NCBI GenBank assembly: GCA_021846395.1
Contig: JAJZXB010000001.1
Location: forward strand, 62,001-126,000
Reading direction: 5' to 3'
Source: Thermoplasmata archaeon
GTDB lineage: Archaea; Thermoplasmatota; Thermoplasmata; Thermoplasmatales; Thermoplasmataceae
Length of the DNA: 64,000 nt
This document shows, one piece after another, positions 1 through 8,895 of this stretch (position 1 is its first letter; every line of letters starts with the position of its first letter). The notes under the pieces are model-generated. The model saw only the letters and a list, made by a program, of their open reading frames with translations, searched no databases and was not told where the DNA came from. The position numbers and the translations under genes were made by a program.

Positions 1-282
1 TGGATAATATACAATATTCCATCAAGCGTAAACCTGCTTCATGAAAATATTGAAAAATTGCCCATTACGGATGAAAATTTCTACCAGGGAAAAAACGACT
101 TCGGAAAAATAGGTTATGGGGGGCCATGCCCTCCCAGGGGAAATGGAATTCACCGATATTTTTTCAATTTATATATGCAGGATAAAAAAATAGAAAATGA
201 AAAAATTAATGCAAACGATGCATATATCATTGTGAGAAATAAGGATAAGGCGGTTTATATGGGTACATACATAAGGCCTTAA
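1..282 (+). CDS. PEBP / Raf-kinase-inhibitor-like protein (YbhB/YbcL family), C-terminal part
   Basis: The gene enters from the left edge and reads in frame from base 1, ending with TAA at 280-282. The visible 93 residues contain the family signatures: an Asn-Ile-Pro stretch near the start, the GPCPP-x-G-x-G-x-HRYFF ligand-pocket motif, and the terminal YxGTYxRP motif typical of YbhB/YbcL proteins. Members are small cytosolic proteins of about 150-170 residues with a conserved anion-binding pocket; their physiological role in archaea is unknown. Roughly half the protein is missing. It overlaps the convergent aminotransferase by four bases. Family assignment is firm, function is not. Confidence 0.88.
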   Translation, partial: WIIYNIPSSVNLLHENIEKLPITDENFYQGKNDFGKIGYGGPCPPRGNGIHRYFFNLYMQDKKIENEKINANDAYIIVRNKDKAVYMGTYIRP

Positions 283-1223
283 TTTTCCATGTTTTTCAAT
301 GCCTCAATCAATTTTGAATATGATTCTTCAAAATTCAATTTTGTCGTACATATCCTTAAATATGGGCCATCAACACCAAATAGTTTTGCCGGTACGGCAA
401 TAATACCTATGGAGGATAATTTTTCACTAACCTGGTCGGCAGGTAGTCTGGTATAGTCAGAATAATCCACAAATGATACCGGAACGTTGAGGGGAATAAT
501 GTTTTTATAAAATTTCAATCTTTCTCTCTTCTTAATGAGAATGTCATGGTTTTTATTTATAATCTCCCTCACATATTTTACGATGTTATCATTGTCCTTC
601 AATATGTTAACTCCTATTGATATATTATATATGGACACACTCTCAGTTAAGAGTCCCTTGTATTTTTCAATTTTTTGTGCATCCTCTCTTTCCGGTGTAA
701 TTATATAGCCCAGTTTCAATTCATCGCCTGCATATATCTTGGTGAATGTGTTTATTATAAACGAATTGTCATATTTTATTCTGTCAAGGTTTTTATAGAA
801 TTCCATGAATGTTTCATCTATTACACGAACCTTAAAATTTTTCTGGTCACCAATTAAGTTTCCAATTGGGTTATTTGGGCTGCTACCGAAAAAAACATCA
901 TTTTTTCCCTTTTTATATTCCAGCATCTCGGGAACCTTGTAGATAAGTTCGTATTCAGGCAGATTTACTTCATAATAATTATGGTTATTGTGCCTTAAAT
1001 AATATGCTACAAGAAAAAAGCCCTCAGTTGCTCCGTGCGTGATAACAATGTTATTTTTATCCACATCATGAAGGTTAGCTATCATCTGTTTAAGATCATC
1101 TTCACCATATTCTGGATTCAAGCCTGCATATTTTTTAATTGATAATACACCACCCATACCACTGCTGCTCATATTGTATTTTCCGGTATGCGTTGAAATC
1201 CATGTTCCAATTTCAAATTCCAT
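279..1223 (-). CDS. Short PLP-dependent class I/II aminotransferase
   Basis: A 314-residue fold-type I aminotransferase, shorter than the usual 360-400 because the N-terminal arm is reduced. It shows the SSPNNPIG motif (family NPxNPTG, around residue 110), an Asp-Glu pair (VIDETF) for the pyridine nitrogen, and a TFTKIYAGDELKLGY segment whose Lys fits the Schiff-base lysine. A late Arg in the YLRIC segment fits the substrate-carboxylate position. The overall look is closest to histidinol-phosphate or aspartate-type aminotransferases, but no biosynthetic gene neighbours are present, so the substrate is unknown. It is a single gene, divergent from the COG1709 regulator. Confidence 0.82.
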   Translation of the reverse strand: MEFEIGTWISTHTGKYNMSSSGMGGVLSIKKYAGLNPEYGEDDLKQMIANLHDVDKNNIVITHGATEGFFLVAYYLRHNNHNYYEVNLPEYELIYKVPEMLEYKKGKNDVFFGSSPNNPIGNLIGDQKNFKVRVIDETFMEFYKNLDRIKYDNSFIINTFTKIYAGDELKLGYIITPEREDAQKIEKYKGLLTESVSIYNISIGVNILKDNDNIVKYVREIINKNHDILIKKRERLKFYKNIIPLNVPVSFVDYSDYTRLPADQVSEKLSSIGIIAVPAKLFGVDGPYLRICTTKLNFEESYSKLIEALKNMEN

Positions 1224-1347
1224 ATTCTACCATTATAACAATATATATTATTTTTTTTTAAACTATATTTTAAAAATTTCATAATATTGTATAAAAAAGT
1301 GAAGTGTATTTTAATTATAATCGAATAGATATATTTTTATTTGAGCA

Positions 1348-2037
1348 ATGCATCATGCCATAATGGATATTGTGGAAAAAATAGCAGGAGAGATAACTAT
1401 TTCAGCAAACCCGGGAATTACAATAAAAAAATGGAGAGAGGAGTTCAACATTTCACAGATGGAACTTTCAAAATTTATGCAAGTTTCACCTTCGGTAATA
1501 AGCGATTATGAATCAGGACGGAGAAAATCTCCGGGAGCATCTTCAATTAAAAAGATTGTAAATTCTCTTATAAACATTGATGAAAAAAGGGGCGGGCATA
1601 TTGTCCGGAGATACAATAGTGGAATACCATCAGATGCCCTTCTTGATATCAAGGATTATAATCACGATATAAGCCTTGAATATATTCTGCCAAAAATACG
1701 TGGCAAGGCATGTTCGCAGGCAGATATAAAGAGAAATATACGCGGTTATACAATGATAGATGGAATCAAGGCAATCCTGAAATTTTCCTACGCAGATTAC
1801 ACTAAATTATATGGGTGGTCAAGTCAGAGAATTATATTTATAACAGATGTATCTTATGGAAGAAGCCCAATGATCGCGGTCAGAGCACACCCGTTAAAAC
1901 CTGCGGCTGTTGTATACATAAAGCCAGAAAACGTGGATGAGCTTGCAATAAAACTTTCTGAAATAGAAAACATCCCGTTAATAAAAACTGATATGGATTA
2001 CAAATCAATTATAAATATTATGAATTTATTTAGATGA
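1348..2037 (+). CDS. HTH transcriptional regulator, COG1709 type
   Basis: A 229-residue DNA-binding protein. Residues about 25-70 form a Cro/XRE helix-turn-helix: IKKWREEFNIS, MELSKFMQVS, then the recognition segment PSVISDYESGRRKSPG. The remaining 150 residues match the archaeal COG1709 layout, an XRE domain fused to a conserved alpha/beta domain of unknown role. A second ATG at 1360 is a possible start. A T/A-rich stretch sits about 20 bases upstream with no clear ribosome-binding site, which suggests a leaderless transcript. The 3' end overlaps convergent ftsY by 12 bases. Target genes are unknown. Confidence 0.85.
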   Translation: MHHAIMDIVEKIAGEITISANPGITIKKWREEFNISQMELSKFMQVSPSVISDYESGRRKSPGASSIKKIVNSLINIDEKRGGHIVRRYNSGIPSDALLDIKDYNHDISLEYILPKIRGKACSQADIKRNIRGYTMIDGIKAILKFSYADYTKLYGWSSQRIIFITDVSYGRSPMIAVRAHPLKPAAVVYIKPENVDELAIKLSEIENIPLIKTDMDYKSIINIMNLFR

Positions 2038-2958
2038 AAATATTTTATTTAAGTACCAGTCTGGATCAAATGGCATGAGATCTTCCATCTTCTGCCCAAC
2101 CCCAATAAACAGAATGGGTTTTTTAATTTCCGCTGATATGCTTATTATTGATCCACCTCTTGCATCCGTATCAAGTTTTGTCAGTATTATTCCATCGAAG
2201 TTTATTTCCTTTAAAAAAGTGTTTGCCTGTTCTATTACATCGTGCCCTATCATTGCATCCAGCACAAGTACTGTGAGATCTGGTTTTGCCACTTTTTTTA
2301 TCTTCTTCATTTCATCAAGAAGATTTTTGTTTGTCTGCATTCTACCGGCCGAATCTACCAGAACATAATCAATAGACCTTGCTCTGGCATGGTCTATGGC
2401 ATCATATGCTACAGAAGCTGGATCACTTTTAAAATCATGCTTTATAACTTCCACATTTATTTCCTTTCCAAGAATTGAAATCTGGTCTATTGCCCCAGCC
2501 CTAAATGTATCGGAAGCTGCTATAACAACACTTTTTCCACGCTCCTTCAAAAAATATGCCATTTTAGCGATGGTTGTTGTTTTTCCTGTACCATTAATTC
2601 CAAGAAACAATATAACATAAGGTTTTTTATTCGCATTTAAAATATTTATTGAGCCACCATTATTCTTTGTTATTTCACCCTTTATGGTTTTTTTCAGCTC
2701 GTTTTCAATAAATTTATAATCTACCCTCTTTTTTAGTTTACCCATGCTATTCTTAAGAGATTCAATAATCATCTGGGTTGAATCAAATGAAACATCGGAT
2801 TCAAGAAGTGTTTCTTCTATCTGCTGATCGATATGGTCTCTCCTTATTATTTTCTGTTCATCTGATTCATTATTCAGATTTGCCCTGTCATTTATGTTTT
2901 CATTATTCTCCGAAGTGAAAATATCGGTGAATTTCTTTCTCAATTTATCAAACATCAA
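2026..2958 (-). CDS. ftsY: Signal recognition particle receptor FtsY
   Basis: SRP-GTPase that docks the SRP54-ribosome complex at the membrane. After an acidic N-terminal region (about 1-45) comes the helical N domain and the G domain with P-loop GINGTGKT (residues 120-127), DTFRAGA (150-156), DSAGR (202-206) and TKLD (260-263), in the order expected for SRP GTPases. FtsY rather than SRP54 because the methionine-rich M domain is absent and the length, 310 residues, fits archaeal FtsY. It is last in the pgk-prefoldin-ftsY run; its start overlaps the prefoldin stop by four bases (ATGA), so the genes are very probably co-transcribed and translationally coupled. Confidence 0.97.
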   Translation of the reverse strand: MMFDKLRKKFTDIFTSENNENINDRANLNNESDEQKIIRRDHIDQQIEETLLESDVSFDSTQMIIESLKNSMGKLKKRVDYKFIENELKKTIKGEITKNNGGSINILNANKKPYVILFLGINGTGKTTTIAKMAYFLKERGKSVVIAASDTFRAGAIDQISILGKEINVEVIKHDFKSDPASVAYDAIDHARARSIDYVLVDSAGRMQTNKNLLDEMKKIKKVAKPDLTVLVLDAMIGHDVIEQANTFLKEINFDGIILTKLDTDARGGSIISISAEIKKPILFIGVGQKMEDLMPFDPDWYLNKIFSSK

Positions 2959-3356
2959 TTACCTCTTTGCCTTGAATTCTGAATTGCATATACAAGGGCA
3001 TCATAATTATTTTTTGCCTTCTCCTTCTGGGATATGAGATTATTGTAGGTGACATTGAAATCCTTTATGTTATTATTAAGATCATTTATTATTTCCTCTT
3101 TCTTTTTTTCAATGTAAATATTTGAACCAATGGGTGTCAGAACTTTATCTGAGCTGATTGATGCTCTTGCAAACATTCCAGACCCTATGGATATTTTCAC
3201 ATCTTCCGATTTTATATATTCTTCATTCTTCAAAAATGAAAGCGTTTCATTCGATTCCTCAACAGTTTTTAACAGTAAATTTAATCTCTTGTCTATATTT
3301 TCTATTAAATTCTTCAAATAATCTATCTGTTCCATTATATTATTTTCATCTGCCAT
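2955..3356 (-). CDS. pfdA: Prefoldin alpha subunit
   Basis: Subunit of the hexameric prefoldin chaperone that hands unfolded proteins to the archaeal thermosome. The 133-residue product has the expected shape: N-terminal coiled coil ([18 protein letters not shown]), a central beta-hairpin region with [13 protein letters not shown] and [13 protein letters not shown], and a C-terminal coiled coil. I chose ATG at 3356 rather than 3371 because a GGTGGTG ribosome-binding site lies about eight bases before it. The start sits inside the last codons of pgk, and the end overlaps ftsY, an arrangement that implies coupled translation. Confidence 0.93.
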   Translation of the reverse strand: MADENNIMEQIDYLKNLIENIDKRLNLLLKTVEESNETLSFLKNEEYIKSEDVKISIGSGMFARASISSDKVLTPIGSNIYIEKKKEEIINDLNNNIKDFNVTYNNLISQKEKAKNNYDALVYAIQNSRQRGN

Positions 3357-4599
3357 TTTTAACACCACCAAATATTTTTTTATTTTCTATAAGCGTATCT
3401 ATTACTGGGATAGAATCACCGGATAAATAATTTATTAATGCGCCACCCCCAGTTGAGATATAATCCATGTATTTTGAAAGTTCAAATTTATTCAAAGCAC
3501 TCAATGTATGCCCCCCTCCTATTAATTTCACCCCTCTGTTCATGGCAACAGCGTTGAGTATTTCCCTCGTTCCAAGGGAATAGGCGCTGATCTCATACAT
3601 CCCCAGGGGGCCATTTATAAAAATGTTCTTTGCACTTTTTATATATTCCTCAAATTTGAGTATACTGTCCATACCGATGTCTGCCAACAATTCTGTATCA
3701 GGTATATTTCCATTGATGTTTATGTGCTTTTCAGAAGGGTTCAGAATAAAATCATCAGGAAGGATTATTTTATCGCCAAATTTATTGAGAATATATCGGG
3801 CAATTTCCATAATATTTTCATAATTTTTATTATTGTTCATAATAAAATCTCTATTCTTTTTTCCAATATCGTGCCCCTTTACCCATATGAAGACATTCGC
3901 AATAACACCACCATATAGAATATAATCAACCACGTTGTTTTCTAATAAAGATTTTGAAACCTTTATTGCATCCGAAATTTTAGAACCACCAAGAATTGCT
4001 ATTTTAGGCCGCAAATCGGAATACTTAAATTTATTTATCATTTTAATTTCCCTTTCCATCAGCCTTCCAGCGATCATGGGGCCGGATTTTTTGAAGCCCA
4101 TAAGGCTTGTTTGTGGTCTGTGTATCGTTCCAAATGCGTCTATTATATAATAGTTAAATAACCCTGAAAGATTCCTGATAATGTTTGTGTTTTCCATTAT
4201 CTCAAATTTATCCGGGCTTATTGCAATTTCTTCGCTGTAGAATCTTGTATTTTCAAGCATAATTATATCTCCCGATTTCATTTTATTTATTGCATCCCTT
4301 GCGTTATGCCCGAATAATGAATCAATAAATTCTATTTCTTTATTTAAAATATTTGACAGATATTTTGCATGCCTGTCCAGTGATATAAAATCACTTTCCC
4401 CAGGCCTGCCCTGATGCGCAGTAATTACCAATCTGGAGTTAGAAAGTTCTTCAATTGTTTTTGTATATGACTTCAGTCGGGAATTATCCATAATTTCGCC
4501 CGTAATGGGATTTATAGGAGAATTAATATCAATTCGTAAATAAACATAGCTATTGTTAAAGTCGAAATCATCCATGGTAAAGAAAGGGAGACCATCCAT
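3346..4599 (-). CDS. pgk: Phosphoglycerate kinase
   Basis: Glycolytic/gluconeogenic kinase interconverting 1,3-bisphosphoglycerate and 3-phosphoglycerate. The N-terminal domain has [10 protein letters not shown] (substrate-binding RxDxN), the HQGRPGE loop and [10 protein letters not shown]; the nucleotide domain has [12 protein letters not shown] near residue 205, the INGPLGMYE segment, and a C-terminal GGGHTLSAL glycine loop. At 417 residues it is full length for archaeal PGK. An in-frame ATG at 4575 starts right at the conserved core and may be the true start; neither start has a clear ribosome-binding site. First gene of the operon with prefoldin and ftsY. Confidence 0.97.
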   Translation of the reverse strand: MDGLPFFTMDDFDFNNSYVYLRIDINSPINPITGEIMDNSRLKSYTKTIEELSNSRLVITAHQGRPGESDFISLDRHAKYLSNILNKEIEFIDSLFGHNARDAINKMKSGDIIMLENTRFYSEEIAISPDKFEIMENTNIIRNLSGLFNYYIIDAFGTIHRPQTSLMGFKKSGPMIAGRLMEREIKMINKFKYSDLRPKIAILGGSKISDAIKVSKSLLENNVVDYILYGGVIANVFIWVKGHDIGKKNRDFIMNNNKNYENIMEIARYILNKFGDKIILPDDFILNPSEKHININGNIPDTELLADIGMDSILKFEEYIKSAKNIFINGPLGMYEISAYSLGTREILNAVAMNRGVKLIGGGHTLSALNKFELSKYMDYISTGGGALINYLSGDSIPVIDTLIENKKIFGGVKNGR

Positions 4600-4866
4600 A
4601 TTTGATAATGCTTACGTAATAATAAAATTTTTTTATTTTGCATATTTTACCGCATTTTTGGAATGAATGTTATTATTTTTGTAATAATAAGCAACAGCAT
4701 CAATAAAGATTGGTTTCTGAACAAAATTTGGCCAGTTACAATCTTTAAGCGCTCATTTTGTGGATTATTATATTTTCTACCTAAAATACGGAATCAAGCC
4801 CATCTTTAAAAAGTAAGATTGGTTATTCAGTAATAAGGCTAAATATCATTTTATCATCACGTTAAT

Positions 4867-5538
4867 ATGGTCGAAGATCCCTTTATAAAATTGGATAGTG
4901 GAACCATAGTTAAGAGGTTTGATAATCTTCTCAAATCCACATTTATAAACAGGCCAAACCGTTTTATGGTCAATGTTCTATACGAAGGAAATATTTTAAA
5001 TGTGCATCTTCACGATCCGGGACGACTGGAGGAATTATTGATTCCCGGAAATGAAATACTTATCAGAAAAGTGAAGGGAGTTAAAACCGATTACTCCGTT
5101 ACGTTAATAAAAAATAATAATGTTTATACCCTGAACGATGCAAGATTTCACAGCAAAATTGCATCGCTTTTTTTAAAAGCAGGATACAGGTCTGAAGTTC
5201 CAGTTAATGATTCTAGAATCGATTTTTTATATAACAATTCATATATTGAAGTCAAATCATGCACATTTGTAAGGGATGGTATTGCCATGTTTCCAGATGC
5301 AGTCAGTAAAAGGGCCACCCACCATCTGGAAACATTGATGAACCTGGTTAATGCAGGCTATAATGCGTATGTGCTTTTTCTTATCTTCAACGAAAACGCA
5401 AAATCATTTGAACCAAATATTGAGAGAGACCCAGTTTTTTCACACAAATTTCAAGAAGCAATGAATTCTGGTGTCAAAATGAAATACATAGTTTTTGGGG
5501 TTAAAAATAATAATATTTTTTACAGGAACAGTTTATAA
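4867..5538 (+). CDS. sfsA: SfsA family protein (sugar fermentation stimulation homologue)
   Basis: A 223-residue protein with the SfsA layout: an N-terminal OB-like part with FINRPNRFMV and HLHDPGRLEELL, then a nuclease-like core with RIDFLYNNSYIEVKSCTFVRDGIAMFPDAVSKRA cut here to its key residues (the E-x-K and the PDAxxxRxxxHL signature), and a C-terminal domain. The E-x-K plus upstream Asp resembles a PD-(D/E)XK fold. SfsA was named from Escherichia coli maltose metabolism, but its biochemical function is unproven. It stands alone between convergent operons with about 270 bases of upstream DNA in which nothing was recognised. Confidence 0.92.
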   Translation: MVEDPFIKLDSGTIVKRFDNLLKSTFINRPNRFMVNVLYEGNILNVHLHDPGRLEELLIPGNEILIRKVKGVKTDYSVTLIKNNNVYTLNDARFHSKIASLFLKAGYRSEVPVNDSRIDFLYNNSYIEVKSCTFVRDGIAMFPDAVSKRATHHLETLMNLVNAGYNAYVLFLIFNENAKSFEPNIERDPVFSHKFQEAMNSGVKMKYIVFGVKNNNIFYRNSL

Positions 5539-5574
5539 GTTTTTCATAGAAGAAAGTTTAAGGCAAGCAGCAAA

Positions 5575-5606
5575 ACTTCAATCCTTCAGGATGGAGATTA
5601 CAGTGG
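5575..5606. repeat. Imperfect hairpin, possible IS200/IS605 end or terminator
   Basis: Between sfsA and rfcL lies CTTCAATCCTTCAGGATGGAG. It can fold into a six-base stem with one mismatch and a four-base loop. Such hairpins followed by an AT-rich flank resemble the subterminal hairpins of IS200/IS605 elements, but no transposase is adjacent. As the two flanking genes converge here it could equally be a terminator. Confidence 0.25.
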
Positions 5607-5620
5607 ACCTTCCAATCATA

Positions 5621-6880
5621 TTAGCCTAGGAGGGATTTCTCTTTGTCGGTTAATGATAACCCCTTTGTCAATTCTGCCATTAAGGACCTGTCATTTCTTT
5701 TGATGATTTTATAAAACCATAAATTTCTGGCATTTTCATTATTTGATGTATGTGTTATTATTGAAACCTTATCAAGAAAACTTTTCATATTGTATTTTTC
5801 TGAATTGTTTTTCCGGTTGCTCATTTTCTGTATGATTTCTGGAAAGTTGTATTTTATATAATGTTTAACATCATGATTCACGGCAACAAATGATATTCCA
5901 CCGGCAATTTCGCCAGCATATGAGGAAAGGGAAAAATCAGTAAATCTCCTGTTAAAGTATATATCTGCCGTTGAAAGAATTTCATAGGAATTCATTAAAT
6001 CAGCAGGATGGTTGAATTCAGGATACATGTTCTGGTCAAGCCATTCCATTAGAAATCTCGGATCATCATCCATTGAACTAAGAGATTTTAAAATTTCATC
6101 ATAATTTCCTGATCTGAATATTTTGGAGACTATATAGTAAATCGATTCATGAGTATCTCGTATATTTCCGGAGTAAGGGCTGTTGTTTCTAAGGAGCTCA
6201 AGATCATTCAATATTGCCCTTATATCAGGTTCATTTTTTTTGATAATGCCATTCAGTTTTTTGCTGTCAACATTTATGTGTTCAATCTCTGCTATCTTTT
6301 TCAGGCTTTCCTGCAATCTATCCAAAAATAAATGGTAATTCTTTTCTGTCCTTTTCTTGTAAGGTGCAACTTCTATTGAAATTGATGAGGAAATAATCTC
6401 CCTTGCATAATTTTTCCGTCTAAATTCATAATAATCATTCATGGTAATTATTATGGGGTTCTTTGCCCTTTTTATTATATCAAGCAATTCGGCAAGCCCA
6501 CCTGTATCACCTCCCTTTGAAGGGTTCTTTGATTCTAGAATATTATCCGCTTCATCTATGAGTATCACCCTGTCTGGAGATTTTGCATTTAACTGTAAAA
6601 TATCATGATACTCTGATGCCATCAACGCTATTTTTTTCATGCTTTCCCGGTTTCTCTGGTCAGATGCATTCATTTCAATTAATGGCAAATCGAAGTGCTT
6701 TGCAATTGCCATCGCCAGAGAGGTTTTACCAACACCCTGATTACCAAAAAGAATAATTGCCTTTTTTGTTTCCTCATGATTTTTCCACGAATTCATCCAG
6801 GACATTATTTGATTTATAATTTCAGGAGGCAGAATTAAATTCTCTATTGATTCTGGTCTGTATTTATCCGGCAGAGGCAT
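5621..6880 (-). CDS. rfcL: Replication factor C large subunit
   Basis: AAA+ subunit of the archaeal clamp loader that places PCNA on primed DNA. Residues 4-9 (PDKYRP) match the conserved RFC box, P-loop FGNQGVGKT lies at 45-53, Walker B VILIDEADN at 105-113, and sensor region IIITMND follows. The C-terminal half is helical, as in RFC-L. At 419 residues it is shorter than many RFC-L proteins (470-500), mainly because the charged tail is reduced; I see no obvious PIP box at the C-terminus. Its start abuts the tRNA-binding gene, so the two are probably one transcript. The small subunit gene is not in the window. Confidence 0.95.
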   Translation of the reverse strand: MPLPDKYRPESIENLILPPEIINQIMSWMNSWKNHEETKKAIILFGNQGVGKTSLAMAIAKHFDLPLIEMNASDQRNRESMKKIALMASEYHDILQLNAKSPDRVILIDEADNILESKNPSKGGDTGGLAELLDIIKRAKNPIIITMNDYYEFRRKNYAREIISSSISIEVAPYKKRTEKNYHLFLDRLQESLKKIAEIEHINVDSKKLNGIIKKNEPDIRAILNDLELLRNNSPYSGNIRDTHESIYYIVSKIFRSGNYDEILKSLSSMDDDPRFLMEWLDQNMYPEFNHPADLMNSYEILSTADIYFNRRFTDFSLSSYAGEIAGGISFVAVNHDVKHYIKYNFPEIIQKMSNRKNNSEKYNMKSFLDKVSIITHTSNNENARNLWFYKIIKRNDRSLMAELTKGLSLTDKEKSLLG

Positions 6881-7206
6881 CAGTGCACCTTGCTCCCAGG
6901 TTCCATTTCCCTGTCTGGGCTCAAAAGAGAGACTGTGTTTTCATCCTCAATGGCAAGAAGCATTCCCTGACTTTCAAGGCCCATAAATTTTGCAGGTTCA
7001 AGATTGTTGACAATAATGAGATTTTTACCTACCATCTCTTCCGGTTTATAATATTCATATATGCTTGAAATAATCTGCTTTTTTTCATCTCCAACATCAA
7101 TTATAATTTTCAATAAACTTCTTGATTTTTCAACTTTTTCACATTCTATTACCTTGCCAACCCTTATGTCTATTTTATGGAAATAGTCTATTGATATTTT
7201 GTCCAT
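6880..7206 (-). CDS. Stand-alone tRNA-binding (EMAP-like) protein, MetRS beta type
   Basis: A 108-residue OB-fold tRNA-binding domain of the Trbp111/EMAPII family. It starts with IDYFHKIDIRVGKVIECEKV and contains the signature NLEPAKFMGLESQGMLLA, the hallmark of this family. In many archaea and bacteria this domain is the C-terminus of methionyl-tRNA synthetase or a separate subunit, increasing tRNA affinity. Here it is free-standing and shares one base with rfcL. The methionyl-tRNA synthetase catalytic gene is not in the window, so pairing with it is inferred from the family. Confidence 0.93.
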   Translation of the reverse strand: MDKISIDYFHKIDIRVGKVIECEKVEKSRSLLKIIIDVGDEKKQIISSIYEYYKPEEMVGKNLIIVNNLEPAKFMGLESQGMLLAIEDENTVSLLSPDREMEPGSKVH

Positions 7207-7235
7207 ATCCCGTATTTTTCATATTAAATATAAAC

Positions 7236-8765
7236 TTATTCATTTTTTATATCTTCTCTAATTTTGAATGGGTTTATTGAGTATATGAATTCAATCAATT
7301 GCCTAAACGTTATTTCTTTTATCAAAATTGCAATAATAAAAAATAGTACAACAGAGGAAACGGCAACAGGAACAAATGATACTATATCGTAAATTTTAAT
7401 GTAAGAAGTTATTCCGTATAAATATATAAACTGTATTGCTGCAGGTATTATCTGAATAAATATCCTGTAATTTATAGACGACCCATGGGTTCGAATAATG
7501 TCTATGCGATAAAGTGCGGTTTCCACTGCAAATGCTATGAATGTGCTTATGGCGGCTCCAACCACCCCAAGTGAGAAGACCCTTATGCCGAAAATATTTG
7601 AGGGTATCAACAATAAATCAAAAAATATATTGATGCATATTGATATTACTGTGATTTTTCCAATATTTCTAGTTAAACCCCTTGCAACAAGGCCTGATGA
7701 ATAGGGTGTATTTATTACAATAAGATAATCTGCCATTGCAAGAAAGATCAATATTTCAGAATAGGGTATTAAATAACTGCTCCAAAAGTTTGCTATATAT
7801 ACTCTTAATGCAATAAAAATGATAACAAAGGGCAAAATAAAAAGGGATATTATTCTTTCATATTTAGAAATATCATGATTAACCTCATCCTTTGATGCCT
7901 GCCTCATAAGAAGTGGAATGAAAAGGGCACTAATGGCTGTTGAAAATGTAATAATTGGCGAGGTGATTTTTTGGAGAGACGCAAAGGCCCCAGTTGCAGT
8001 TGCAGCCCAGAAAAATTGAATTAAAACCTTATCTATATTTCCACTCACAGTTCCAAGAACCGTAACCAGAGCCAAAGGGTATGCTATTTTGGTATAACTT
8101 TTAAATGTTTTTTTGAATGTATTTTTATCAATTTTTTGAATATTCCATGGTCTACCAAGAAGATACAGGGAAACAAAAAATAGAGCGTATGAAATGCTAT
8201 AAATTACTGCGAAAAGTAATGTTGCACTAACTAAATTATACCCTGGAATCTTAAATAAGTACATAATTCCTATAAATATAAGTGCTGAATTTCTTATAAC
8301 CGCCTCAATGATCTGTGGCAAAACCATTTTGCCCGTTTGCATCCTTGAATTGAAGTATATATATGGGAATATTCTCATCTGTGAAAAAAAGAAATAAGGC
8401 AGCAATAGAAAAATTGTATAGAGTTCTAAAATACTTTGAAATCCATGATGTAGGATGTCGACCCACAAAAATAGGGCAATAAGGATAAGAGATATTGTTA
8501 TAAATGTCTGTACAAGCTTTATTATCAGAAATGCTTTATTGTATATCCCCTCATTTCCGTCATTTGAAGACAGAGATCTCAGATGCGCCGTACCATATCC
8601 AAGATCAGAAAATATGCTTACAATGCCGATAAACGCAAGGGAAAAACTAAGAAATCCCCATTCCTGGAGTCCCACAAATCGTATTATAAAGAACAATCCT
8701 ATATAACCGGACAGGGAATTAATAATCTGACCCAGTAGCAGTAAAGGTGATTTTTTGGATATCAA
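7236..8765 (-). CDS. Polysaccharide / lipid-linked oligosaccharide flippase (Wzx/MATE-like)
   Basis: A 509-residue integral membrane protein with about 12-14 hydrophobic helices spread over its whole length, and the N-terminal pattern of MOP-superfamily flippases (SLSGYIGLFFIIRFVG, then EWGFLSFSLAFIGI). Such proteins move polyprenyl-linked sugars across the cytoplasmic membrane for glycoprotein or envelope glycan assembly. No glycosyltransferases are nearby, so the substrate is unknown. It lies 29 bases upstream of the tRNA-binding gene in the same direction and may be the first gene of that operon. Confidence 0.88.
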   Translation of the reverse strand: MISKKSPLLLLGQIINSLSGYIGLFFIIRFVGLQEWGFLSFSLAFIGIVSIFSDLGYGTAHLRSLSSNDGNEGIYNKAFLIIKLVQTFITISLILIALFLWVDILHHGFQSILELYTIFLLLPYFFFSQMRIFPYIYFNSRMQTGKMVLPQIIEAVIRNSALIFIGIMYLFKIPGYNLVSATLLFAVIYSISYALFFVSLYLLGRPWNIQKIDKNTFKKTFKSYTKIAYPLALVTVLGTVSGNIDKVLIQFFWAATATGAFASLQKITSPIITFSTAISALFIPLLMRQASKDEVNHDISKYERIISLFILPFVIIFIALRVYIANFWSSYLIPYSEILIFLAMADYLIVINTPYSSGLVARGLTRNIGKITVISICINIFFDLLLIPSNIFGIRVFSLGVVGAAISTFIAFAVETALYRIDIIRTHGSSINYRIFIQIIPAAIQFIYLYGITSYIKIYDIVSFVPVAVSSVVLFFIIAILIKEITFRQLIEFIYSINPFKIREDIKNE

Positions 8766-8895
8766 CGGAGGTTAATGTCTAAACGCAATTATAAAGTTTG
8801 TTATGCATTTGTATCTTAATTTTTCGGTTAATAAAAATTAGAGGTGTGTGTGAAACTGACACAAAACTTTACATAATAATATACAATTAGAGAAT

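Noticed and set aside
7485-7505. GGGTTCGAATAATG, resembling a tRNA T-loop
   Set aside because: It lies inside the flippase coding sequence, and no acceptor stem or anticodon arm can be built around it.
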